A stretch of 64,000 bases of DNA from Clarkia xantiana subsp. parviflora (lineage: Eukaryota > Streptophyta > Magnoliopsida > Myrtales > Onagraceae). Below are positions 9,252 through 18,162 of this stretch, one piece after another (position 1 is the first letter of the stretch; each line of letters begins with the position of its first letter). The notes beneath the pieces were generated by a model that did not search any database, had not been told where the DNA came from, and saw only the letters and a program-made list of their open reading frames with translations. The stretch covers positions 36,075,452-36,139,451 of the forward strand of contig JAPTYO010000002.1 of NCBI GenBank assembly GCA_036873135.1, written 5' to 3'. The position numbers and the translations under genes were made by a program.

Positions 9252-9773
9252 TTACTTAATTGATTCAATCAAGCAAGTGAGCCCATCATCGTCAAACAAC
9301 CATGTAAGGGTACACCACTTCAATATGAGAAATATTCTCATACATGATGACCTTTCATCCTGAAAATCTCGAGCGGCTTTTACACCAGCATCCATGGAGA
9401 GGTGATCATCATACTCAACCAAAAAATTTATAGCTTCTGCGTCCTTACTTCCATCGAAGCGGATGCAAAGAAAACACCAAAGTTGTAATGTTGTGTGGTT
9501 GCAATTGAAGTCTCTTTCAACCCCTATATCCAAGGTTGAAGATATCACCACTAACGCTTTCTGATCATTAAAGAACATATTCCCATAGTTGGGATACAGA
9601 TTACCATATTCATATGTTATCATCAAAGTAATACGGACTACCGCATTGATCTGTAGATGTCCTCTCCGCTTTCGGAATCGTTGCAGAGAGGAGTATAACA
9701 CATACTTCTTCCATTCATCGTACCACACACCATCAAGATTGCGAGGAATATTGAAACGCACTCTACCAGGCAT
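9252..9773 (-). CDS. gag-like ORF of the copia family, copy A
   Basis: 173 codons from an ATG at 9773 (MPGRVRFNIPRNLDG). Two other copies lie at 35714-36350 and about 41170-41690, both disrupted, so this is the most intact one. Conserved landmarks are PRNLDGxxYxxW, a central LQLW...IRF block, EY..xSxDAGV and the end GLxxLIESIK. Position (5' of integrase/RT) and the LDGxxYxxW / LW..IRxRF pattern resemble Ty1/copia gag, which binds RNA and forms the particle. No zinc knuckle is present. I therefore infer gag, but the family is unusual and could be an accessory protein. Confidence 0.5.
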   Translation of the reverse strand: MPGRVRFNIPRNLDGVWYDEWKKYVLYSSLQRFRKRRGHLQINAVVRITLMITYEYGNLYPNYGNMFFNDQKALVVISSTLDIGVERDFNCNHTTLQLWCFLCIRFDGSKDAEAINFLVEYDDHLSMDAGVKAARDFQDERSSCMRIFLILKWCTLTWLFDDDGLTCLIESIK

Positions 9774-10018
9774 TTATATTCACACATTGACAATCACGCG
9801 ACAATCAGGGAGACAACGACATTTTGAAAAAAGAATTGCATACATCGGATATCTCTGAGATAGAAGGCGAAAAACAATGATTCCTCAGCCATCTAGCCGA
9901 CCCGACCACCAGTAAACCAATGGAAGGAGGTCGTGAAAGAGTTCATACTGCCGACGTCTCCTTTCTAATAGATCGGTCTTTTAAAACAGTTTAATCACTT
10001 TCACCGGAACGGGGAGTT
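9774..10018 (-). other. copia leader upstream of the gag-like ORF
   Basis: It matches 36351-36600 and 41690-41900 (shared landmarks CAATCAGGGAGACAA, AATGATTCCTCAG.CATCTA, ACCGGAACG). In this copy the match stops at about 10018, where an LTR in the opposite orientation starts. Confidence 0.7.
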
Positions 10019-10023
10019 GTTAC

Positions 10024-10615
10024 TGTTGGCATTTGATGAATGAGCCGCCATAATAGGAGTCATTTAATATAAGAGCAACAGTTAATTAATGGGTAATGTC
10101 ATATTATGGATTTTGGGCTAGGCCTAAAATCCAAATTGACATCAGAGGCAAAAAATTGGGCCTCCCCATCCTTAACATCGCTGGTCAAAACATGTGAGGT
10201 AAGGATGTGGGATTTATCCCACCTCCTATTATATAAATAGAGGTTGTCAGGGATTTATTAGAAACTAATCACTCATTCTCCTAAGTGTTGATATTAAAGA
10301 TATCCCTCTCCCTATTCTCTCTATATTCGACCGAACCCTAAAGGTTCAAGGTGCCAAATTGCTTTGAGCAATTTACCCCAGAGATCCATCCCTGCTAGAA
10401 ATCGACAAGAGCCTTTGCTATGGAGACCATTCCGTGTAGGTGATTCCTTAACAAGAATCCTTACAGGAGCCGTCCGACGGATCAGAACTCCCCTTGAAGA
10501 TCTTGGGACTATAGGAAAACAATTGCTGGTATGTTCGTCTTTTCCGCCGCGTAATTAAATTACATGGCGTGCACACGTGTTTTTTTTCGGTAGTATTTAT
10601 CCCATGAACTCCTAA
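10024..10615 (+). repeat. copia-type LTR remnant (possible solo LTR)
   Basis: It starts TGTTGGCATTTGATGAATG and contains GGATTTTGGGCTAGGCCTAAA, GACATCAGAGGC and the late block TTTCCGCCGCGTAATT seen near the ends of the LTRs at 39765-40361. It ends CATGAACTCCTAAC at about 10615 without a tRNA-Met primer site, and an hAT-like end follows. Length is that of a complete LTR, so a solo LTR is likely, but I see no clean target duplication. Confidence 0.65.
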
Positions 10616-11257
10616 CCGGTCCGGTGTCCATTCCGGTTCTGATAACATTGGTTTGGATAGATGATGGGTGGGGCCACCGTACCTAGAGGCTAGCACCGTA
10701 GCACACATGAACTTAACCAAATTGGTAAAGATTGCCATGAAAGCAATAAAGTAATATATAATAAATAAATAAAAATAGTAATTAGATCTGGACAGGCTCG
10801 TGATTTTCGGACTTTTTCCTAATAAGCCCGAGCCCACGCCCGAGCTTAGAGAGAAAATCCCACCCGTTCGGGTCGGGAACACTTCGGGGACTAGATCGGG
10901 ACGCGCTCTTCGGGATTTCGGGCTCCTCAGGATTTTTGCTTAGCCCTACTTGCCCCCGATATTTGAGTTGTTGACTTCATTATAATGAAGAATAAGGCTT
11001 AGGTCGAGTATCGTTCTTAAGATCTTCTGGCGGGATTCATTCCAAAATATCGGGTAATACTTCGATTGTTTTTCGAGAATTGTAGGCGGTACTTTCACAT
11101 CATAGTCGAGGCATCTACTGTTCTTTATTGACTTTATGATCGTTGGAAGGCTAAGGTAAGCCCAAGAGTCACTTGTAGAATTGCAACGGTAACTTTTGCA
11201 ATCATTACGAATAGGAAGTGTCTTGAAAAAACTTCTTCGAGAAGATTTACTTGGCGA
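10616..11257. other. repeat-derived stretch with hAT-like end
   Basis: 10616-10655 reads CCGGTCCGGTGTCC...GGTTCTGATAACATTG, whose reverse complement resembles hAT-type ends beginning CARTGTTATC followed by CCGG-rich sequence. 10790-10950 is GC-rich (GCCCGAGC and ATCGGG repeats). The rest, including a 106-codon minus-strand frame at 10946-11266, shows no domain I recognise. Confidence 0.4.
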
Positions 11258-11512
11258 TGTTGGCATTTGGTGAATGGGCCGCCGTAGTAGGAGCCCTTTA
11301 ATATAAGCCCAATAACCTAAGCATAATTGGGTAATGTCACATTAGGGATTTTGGGCTAGGCCTAAATCCCAATTGACATGAGAAGCCTAAAATTGGGCCT
11401 CTCCAATATGCTAGCCGGCCGAACTAGGGATTAATTCCCTTGGTGGGTTTTAACCCACCACCTCTTATAAATAGAGAGTGTCCAACTTAGAGGCGTCGTA
11501 GCTCCCCTCTCA
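11258..11512 (+). repeat. copia-type LTR 5' fragment
   Basis: TGTTGGCATTTGGTGAATGG through GGGATTTTGGGCTAGGCC and AATTGGGCCTCTCC matches the first 250 bases or so of the LTR at 10024. It is cut at about 11512, where kinase-like sequence begins. Confidence 0.7.
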
Positions 11513-11890
11513 AACAAGTGCTGAGTAAGTGTCCCCTGAGGCATATACTCATATACAATTAGTTGCTTTTGTCAGTAGTGCGGTAACCGATGGGAGCCAC
11601 CAAGTGTATGTGCCTTACTTTGGTGAGAACACCAACCTCCGCTTGAAACTCCTTCATTCCCTTGTTACCCATTGCCATCGACTCCTCTTAAATACAATCA
11701 TCTTCCTTTGATTCTATATGTACCATGAGGGCGGCATCGTTAGGTTCGTCTGGTAGGTGAAGGGCCCCGATGAAAAGCCTAATGGACTCATAGAGTTCTG
11801 ACCTTCTCTTCCAATCGACGGTCAGAAGGGCTGGTAGGCCTGCTTGGGAGGAGGCTGCCGTCGTAGGAGTGGGGACTGACGGAACTTGCT
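11513..11890 (-). pseudogene. TMK-type receptor-like kinase fragment
   Basis: Minus-strand translation gives part of a protein kinase N-lobe: KGMKEFQAEVGVLTKVRHIH, LVAPIGY and then VYEYMPQGTLTQHL. This is the alpha-C/beta-4/hinge region typical of plant TMK-like LRR receptor kinases, where HRHLVALLGYC and YEYMPQGTL are hallmark strings. A stop codon (AATTAAGAG region near 11695) and lost residues before the hinge show that it is broken. The ATP-binding loop, catalytic loop and activation segment are absent. The 5' part (11720-11890) is less certain. It is wedged against an LTR fragment, so it is probably a gene piece carried in by rearrangement or transposon capture. Confidence 0.75.
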
Positions 11891-11959
11891 AGAAGACTTT
11901 AAGTGGTTGCTGAGGAGATGGGAATACTAGGATAAAAGAAGAAGAAGATAGGTGCAGCT

Positions 11960-12033
11960 GGTCGGACCGGGTTCGAACCGGACAAACCGGGAACCGGAGA
12001 CCAATCTAATTCAGTACCCGGTCCAGTTCTGAT
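11960..12033 (-). repeat. hAT-like terminal sequence
   Basis: On the minus strand it begins CAGTGTTATCAGAACTGGAC and continues with CCGG-rich tracts. Similar ends occur at 10616-10655 and, inverted, at 17258. No partner end or 8-bp target duplication could be matched. Confidence 0.4.
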
Positions 12034-12195
12034 AACACTGATTAAAAGTTGTACAATTTAATTTAAAAAAATTATTATTTTCATTGATCTTTCTATTGAT
12101 ATATCTAATTATAAATGAGTCCATACAATAATAATAATAATAATAATAATAATATAAAATTATTTACCACGGTGCAAAGCACGACAATTCACCGA

Positions 12196-12255
<60 letters not shown>

Positions 12256-12800
12256 CTAGATTTTTCTTTGCTTTAGTGGAAACGGAAATTTCTTTGATTT
12301 TATATATATTATGAGATTATTTTAGATTCACACTTTAGGTGATTTTAGTAATTTTAAAAAGTATATAATATTCATAGTTAATTACAAAATTGACAGAACT
12401 AACTCATGTATATAATAATAAAAATCCGGCTAGTAATTTACTACTGAAAAAAGTTCAACTAACAAACAAGTTGCATACATTCGGGATAAAAAAACTGCAT
12501 ACATACATAAAAACTAAAAATTGAGCTAATAGTACAAATTAAATATGTACAAGCCCTTTACCCAAATGTGAGGCACTATTGAACGGGTCCTACATTATCT
12601 CATTTTGATCTGATTTAAAATACATATCCAACAAAATAAAATTGTATATAAGGACGGTTAAGATATTCAGAATCAGAGAGAATAATAATTGATAGGTATT
12701 ATATTATAAGCTTAATTTGTTAATTTAATTTAATGATTCCACCGAAACTGCCCATAGCGGGCGGGCCCCACCCTCCTTTCCCTTCTAGCCTCTACCACTA
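12034..12800. other. AT-rich intergenic DNA with microsatellites
   Basis: It contains an (AAT)n tract at 12127-12152 and a long (TA)n tract at 12198-12251. Otherwise AT-rich with no coding signal. It separates the repeat block from the dehydrogenase gene. Confidence 0.8.
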
Positions 12801-12962
12801 ACTACTATATATTACTACTGATGGAATGACTGGTACCGTCGTCCCTTTCTCCTCCATACTGTTACCACAACTCACTCACACGACTCTATCAAGCAAAATA
12901 AAGCAATTTCCGCACGATCGACCGTGCTAAACGACTGCGAGGGCACATTTCAGGGCAGACAG
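12801..12962 (+). promoter_or_regulatory. putative promoter and 5' UTR of the ALDH10 gene
   Basis: CTACTATATATTAC at about 12802-12815 is a candidate TATA element 150 bp before the start codon, followed by a CT-rich leader (CCCTTTCTCCTCC). There is no in-frame ATG between it and 12963. The transcription start is not determined by the sequence. Confidence 0.4.
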
Positions 12963-15900
12963 ATGGCGATTCCGGTACCGAGTAGGATGCTCTACATCGA
13001 CGGCCAGTGGAGGGAGCCGGTGCTGAAGAAGCGGATTCCGATCATCAATCCCTCCACCGAAGAAATCATCGGTCAATCTCTCTCTCATTTTTTTTTTCAT
13101 TTTCTTCATTCTAGTTCTTGCTGGACTGCTTCAGTGGTCACTGCTGTTGAAGTTAATTGTTTTTGCTATATATCGTGATTGAGAGGTAGTTGATTTGGGG
13201 ATTATTAACGGTAAATCAGGAGATATTCCGGCTGCTACTGCTGCGGATGTTGATCTTGCTGTTGACGCTGCGCGGAGAGCCCTTGCCAGGAACAAAGGAA
13301 AGGATTGGTCATCGGCATCTGGCGCCGTTCGGGCCAAGTATTTGCGGGCAATTGCGGCAAAGGTATTCCTTTTCTGCATTTGCAGTGGGGATCCAGTGTC
13401 CATCGTCATTTAATGTCTGATGTTTTAGGATCTGTAATTTTCATGGTTAATGCTAAAGTCGGTCCCTTTTTCTTTACGCGTGTGCGGAGTCCTGGCGTGC
13501 TTTTCTTTCTTGTGAGTTGCATGAAAAATTATTCAAACTCTTCATTCATTATAAGTGATCTTTTTCCTATGAGGCATCTGTCTTTAGGAACTTTTACTGC
13601 CACAGTCAATCGTGGCATTTGTACCAAAAATATGCACACAGTTTGCAGCATGAAGAATTTGAATGGAGATATTCATTTACGCTCTGTTGTTTGGTCATTG
13701 TTTTGAGCTTTGGAGTTGCTATTTTGTAATCTTACTGTTTAGTGATCTGTTTCTACTACAGGTAACAGAGCGGAAGTCTCAGCTAGCAAAACTTGAGGCC
13801 ATGGATTGTGGGAAACCGCTTGAAGAAGCAGCTTGGGATATTGTAGGGTTTCCAAGACTTTTGGATAATTTTGTCTCCATTCATAAAACTTTTTCTATAT
13901 TTCTATTCGTTTGATAGTAGGGCTGATTTAATGCTCTTGATGATCTTACCTAGGATGATGTTGCAGCATGTTTTGATTACTATGCTGACCTGGCTGAAGC
14001 TTTGGATGCAAAGCAGAAGACTCCAATTTCTCTCCCAATGGAAAGTTTTAAGAGCTACACTCTCAAGGAACCAATTGGAGTAGTAGGGTTAATTACACCT
14101 TGGTAATTCTATTTTTCTTGTGTATAATCTAAACCTCTAGCATCTATTATTTCCTTTTGGTTGATAGCATGGTTGTCTCAACAGTTTCTAATCACTGTAA
14201 TTTTTCTCTGTTTCCTCATTAGCACTTCTTTATTTTCCCCTTATCATATCTACTGGCTACTTCAGTTGCTAATTACTCTCTAAATGAGAATATAATCTAT
14301 GTCTAATACATATACAATAATAGTGATGTAGCTTTGGCTATTCCTGACTTTATCTATTTCTACATCTTAGTAATAGCACCTTATGGATACAGAAAAGAAA
14401 CAAAAAAAAAGAGGTCTATGTGAAGTTTCAGTTTGGCATACCATAGCTCTGCATTTGCTGTGTTTGTTGTCTCAGTTTTGGTTTGCCAATTGACTGTTGA
14501 ATTTCATCTCTGTAGGAACTACCCTCTTTTGATGGCTACCTGGAAAGTTGCTCCTGCTTTGGCAGCAGGCTGTGCGGCTATACTAAAGCCATCTGAATTA
14601 GCTTCTGTGTATGTTCAAGTAAAATACAAAATTCAGTACATTTTTATTTACCGTGTCTGTATAAATACATTTATGCTTATCATACTTTCTGCAGAACTTG
14701 CTTGGAGCTTGCGGACATTTGTCAAGAGGTTGGCCTTCCTTCGGGAGTTCTGAATATACTTACTGGACTTGGCCCTGAAGCTGGAGCTCCTTTGGCGACT
14801 CATCCTCATGTTGACAAGGTTGATATTAAGCATAATAGTTTTCCTTGAACCAAAGGTTTGTTTCATTGATCATGGCTCCTTGATTGATTGCAATGTCTGC
14901 TATGAACAGGTTGCCTTCACTGGAAGCACAGCTACAGGGAGCAAGATTATGGCATCTGCAGCTCAACTTGTTAAGGTGATGATTTTTGTGGTTAAAATTA
15001 GATTTTTGTTAGAGATGACAAGCTCTGAAAGCTTATCTAATATTGTGCTTACTTCTTGCAGCCAGTGTCACTGGAACTTGGTGGGAAAAGCCCAATTGTT
15101 GTGTTTGAGGATGTAGATTTGGACAAAGGTTCATGCTCTTTGCTTTTCAACTGTTGTCAGAAATCATTTTGTTAAACTGAACATAGATTAGAGAACTATT
15201 AGCTTGGAAAAATTTTAAGGTGCATATGACCTGAATTGATAAATAATTTAATAGTTAATATAGTCACTGTTAGAGTGATTAAATGATTTCTTTCTCTTAT
15301 CAGAAGACAGTAAACCAATTTTCAATAGTGATGACATATATGATGTAAATGTTTTCCTTCTCCTTTCTTGTTTATTAAAACATTTTCTATAACGTTTGCA
15401 CAGCTGCTGAGTGGACTGCCTTTGGTTGCTTTTGGACAAATGGTCAGATATGTAGTGCAACATCTCGTCTTATTGTTCATGTAAGTGTTAATGTTCTTAA
15501 TACCCTCCTCGTCTTCTCTATTTAAAATCTTGAGGAACAATTAGTGACATATCTGCTTTTTTCATACCTCCATGTCATTATTATTCTAAACAACGCTAGC
15601 TTTCTACCCATTAAGAAAGGCTGACTTGTTGCTAAGGATGGTCCTAAGCTCTAACTGCATGAAATCTCCGTCCATGTTAAAGTCTCGAATGTGGATGATT
15701 AAAGTAGTATATTGGATTGTACTTGTATTTGTCCATTATGTTGATTTTACCGTTTTGATTAATAATAATGACTCTTCGGCATTTCAGGAGAACATTGCAG
15801 CTGAATTTGTTGATCGACTTGTTAAATGGGTTGCAAACATCAAGATTTCAGATCCTCTTGAAGAAGGTTGTCGGCTTGGCCCTGTAGTCAGTGCAAGCCA

Positions 15901-17022
15901 GGTAATGATGTTCTCACGAATATATATTTAGTTTTTTAATTTTTGTCAACCTGCTCCCATGCTATTATTTACTATAAATATTTGTAGAATAAGTATATAA
16001 ATACTTGGCTACACATTTTTTTGTGAGAAGTCATTATCATTGTTTTGGTGTCTTATAGATTGAAGATAATTCTAGTTTTATTCCATGATTAAAAGATTTA
16101 TTTTGATGAGAATACCCTTGGGTCTTTTATTACAGTACGAGAAAATATTGAAGTTCATCTCAACAGCCAAGAATGATGGGGCGACTATTGCACATGGCGG
16201 AAAGCATCCTGAGGTGAATTAGTGGTCTTTAAATGTTTACCGCTCCAAAAGTCATGTTCATAATAAGTTTTATTTGTAAATGACTCTTTTTTTGTTTGTT
16301 TCAGCATTTGAAGAAGGGATTCTATGTCGAACCAACAGTGATAACTGATGTGACTACATCCATGCAAATATGGAGGGAGGAAGTATTTGGACCTGTGCTT
16401 TGTGTTAAAACATTTAGAACAGAAGAGGAAGCAATTGAATTAGCAAATGATACTCAGTAAGCTGTTTTTTTTCAGCAAAAGCTATATTAGTCTCTATGTA
16501 AGATCTTTTTTTTTAAAACCTGATTTTCTTGTTAGTGCAGATATGGGTTAGGTGCAGCAGTGATATCAAATGACCTGGAAAGATGCGATCGAGTGAGCAA
16601 GGTTAGATATGTTTGTTCCAAATGTCCAAGTGTGGTTTTCATTCAGTATCTGATATGCTATACAAAATATTTAGATATGTTAAAATATTGAGTGGTATGT
16701 AAATATTGTGATTGTACGTACAACAACTGAAGGCATTTCAAGCTGGGATTGTTTGGGTGAACTGCTCACAGCCGTGCTTCTGCCAAGCACCTTGGGGAGG
16801 AAATAAACGCAGTGGTTTTGGCCGTGAACTTGGGGAATGGTATGTTTCATTTCACTCTTACTTTCATTACCCTTTTATATATATAGTAAAGTAAGCGCGA
16901 CACTTATTCGATGTTGTTATTTATTCTGTAGGGGACTTGATAATTACCTCACCGTAAAGCAAGTTACGCATTACACCTCGGCTGAGCCATGGGGATGGTA
17001 TCGATCACCTTCAAAGCTCTAG
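12963..17022 (+). CDS. aminoaldehyde/betaine aldehyde dehydrogenase (ALDH10), 15 exons
   Basis: Exons: 12963-13071, 13220-13362, 13762-13842, 13954-14102, 14516-14608, 14695-14818, 14910-14975, 15062-15128, 15404-15480, 15788-15901, 16136-16213, 16305-16456, 16541-16601, 16733-16839, 16932-17022. All introns are GT..AG and the sum is 1512 nt, 503 residues, the usual ALDH10 length. It oxidises aminoaldehydes (polyamine breakdown) and, in some isoforms, betaine aldehyde, using NAD+. Visible residues: TPWNYP (Y163), W170, general base Glu260 in LELGGKSP, catalytic Cys294 in [11 protein letters not shown]288 and W459. The C-terminus SKL is a type-1 peroxisomal signal. Ile444 occupies the place of spinach Ala441, which argues against high betaine-aldehyde activity. 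No frame break was found. The ATG at 12963 is the first in frame. Confidence 0.97.
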
Positions 17023-17257
17023 ACCTACCTAATTATTATTATATTATATTATATTAATTATGGAGGAAGAAGAATTTTTAGTTTATTTGGTATCTTTTTT
17101 TAAAAAAAAGTTGGTATTGAACTGTCAAAGAATAACAACTTTTTTGTTTGTTTTTATCCTCGGGATTCATGATAATAAAGAATTTGCAGAAGCATTCTAT
17201 CTTTTTACATTCTGTGTTTATTTTTCTTTTCATCCCTACTATGTTATGTTTACTACA

Positions 17258-17360
17258 GTCTACAGTGTTATCCGGACCGGACCGGCGGTCCGACCGGAAC
17301 CGGAGCCTCCAACGGTCCTGGTTGATCAATTCAGCAAACCTAGTTCGATTACCGGTTTTT
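17258..17360 (+). repeat. hAT-like end with CCGG-rich repeats
   Basis: CAGTGTTATCCGGACCGGAC followed by GGCGGTCCGACCGG and ACCGGTTTTTAATG resembles the ends at 11960-12033 and 10616-10655 in inverted orientation. No matching second end was found downstream. Confidence 0.35.
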
Positions 17361-17480
17361 AATGAACCGTCCAGTTTTTATTTGGACAGTGTGGATGCGA
17401 AGTACTTTGAACATGATAATGTATATATAAAATAAGTGATGGTAGTGCATGTTATACTATATTATCGTTAAAGAAAATAA

Positions 17481-17932
17481 TCAAGATTCATGAAGAAAAT
17501 AAGATTTGCACAAAAACCGAATCAATCCCAGAGTTGGATGACATTCCTAAATATCCTAATAAAGATGGCGAGTTTGAAAAGAAAGCATGTGTTACTATGA
17601 TAGTTTCATATTTGTATGCGAATGTGGATATTTTGGATCAACCATTTGAAGAAGTTACAGACTTGATGCCAATTCTGCAATCTGAAGATAAATGAGATTT
17701 TAAGCTTTTGAAACCAGACATGTCAGATTTCATATCTGAGGAGAAGTCTTATCTGGAGCCAGAAGAAGTCCACATGCAACTTTACATGGGAGTAATGAAG
17801 TTTCAAGAAATATTTAATATCCTATGTAGAGATTTTTGCATCATAATTCCTGAGCACATGACATGTTCTTCGATGTATGTTCTCCACAATTTTATCTCAT
17901 CGAATAAGGTTCAACTGGATGGAAGATTTTAA
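17481..17932 (+). pseudogene. unidentified coding relic
   Basis: One plus-strand frame is open from 17481 to 17932 except for a single TGA at 17693. It has protein-like composition: SIPELDDIPKYPNKDGEFEK, then DILDQPFEEVTDLMPIL, and after the stop YLEPEEVHMQLYMGVMKFQE, ending VQLDGRF and TAA. No ATG opens the first part, and I do not recognise the family. It lies between a hAT-like end and APC8 and may be a captured or decayed gene piece. Confidence 0.4.
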
Positions 17933-18162
17933 TGGAAATATGACATGAATTTTGCGCGGAAGTAGTCAATATTTACAGGTTTTATGGCCTTATATCATTG
18001 TGGGCCTCAAGTACACATTTGAAAACGAAGACATACTTATACTACTGGAGTGGAGCGCCTTACTTACAACTATCACTGAATTCAAAAAAATTTAGAGGCT
18101 TCTTCGTCGTCGCTGAGTACTACAGCTGGTTCATGGATCTGTAGAGACCCTCGGCCGCGTCA

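Larger units (their letters stand above)
3569..10018 (-). mobile_element. Ty1/copia element copy A, decayed and interrupted
   Basis: Minus-strand copia sequence occupies 3569-3871 (RT) and 7129-10018 (RT N-terminus, integrase tail and core remnant, spacer, gag-like ORF, leader). The two parts join across the inserted element at 3872-7128. Removing it and one GTTAG copy restores the arrangement seen in the related copia at about 29380-29410. The element is truncated on the left by plastid DNA and on the right at about 10018 by an LTR remnant; its own LTRs are missing. It is a third copy of the family at 26250-45553 and 30716-40361. Confidence 0.8.

Noticed and set aside
10946..11266. 106-codon minus-strand frame
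   Set aside because: Its start lies in LTR sequence and the translation shows no motif or conservation I can support.
11965..11990. GGGTTCGAACC resembling a tRNA B box
   Set aside because: No acceptor stem, A box or anticodon arm around it; it lies in a CCGG-rich hAT-like end.
12198..12251. Long (TA)n tract as a Helitron or origin-like signal
   Set aside because: A simple microsatellite; the flanking CGGTGCAAAGCACG hairpin lacks a CTAG end and a partner TC end.
12924..12962. Upstream extension of the ALDH10 reading frame
   Set aside because: The extension begins at GTG; the first in-frame ATG at 12963 gives the family-typical MAIPVPSR start and 503 residues.
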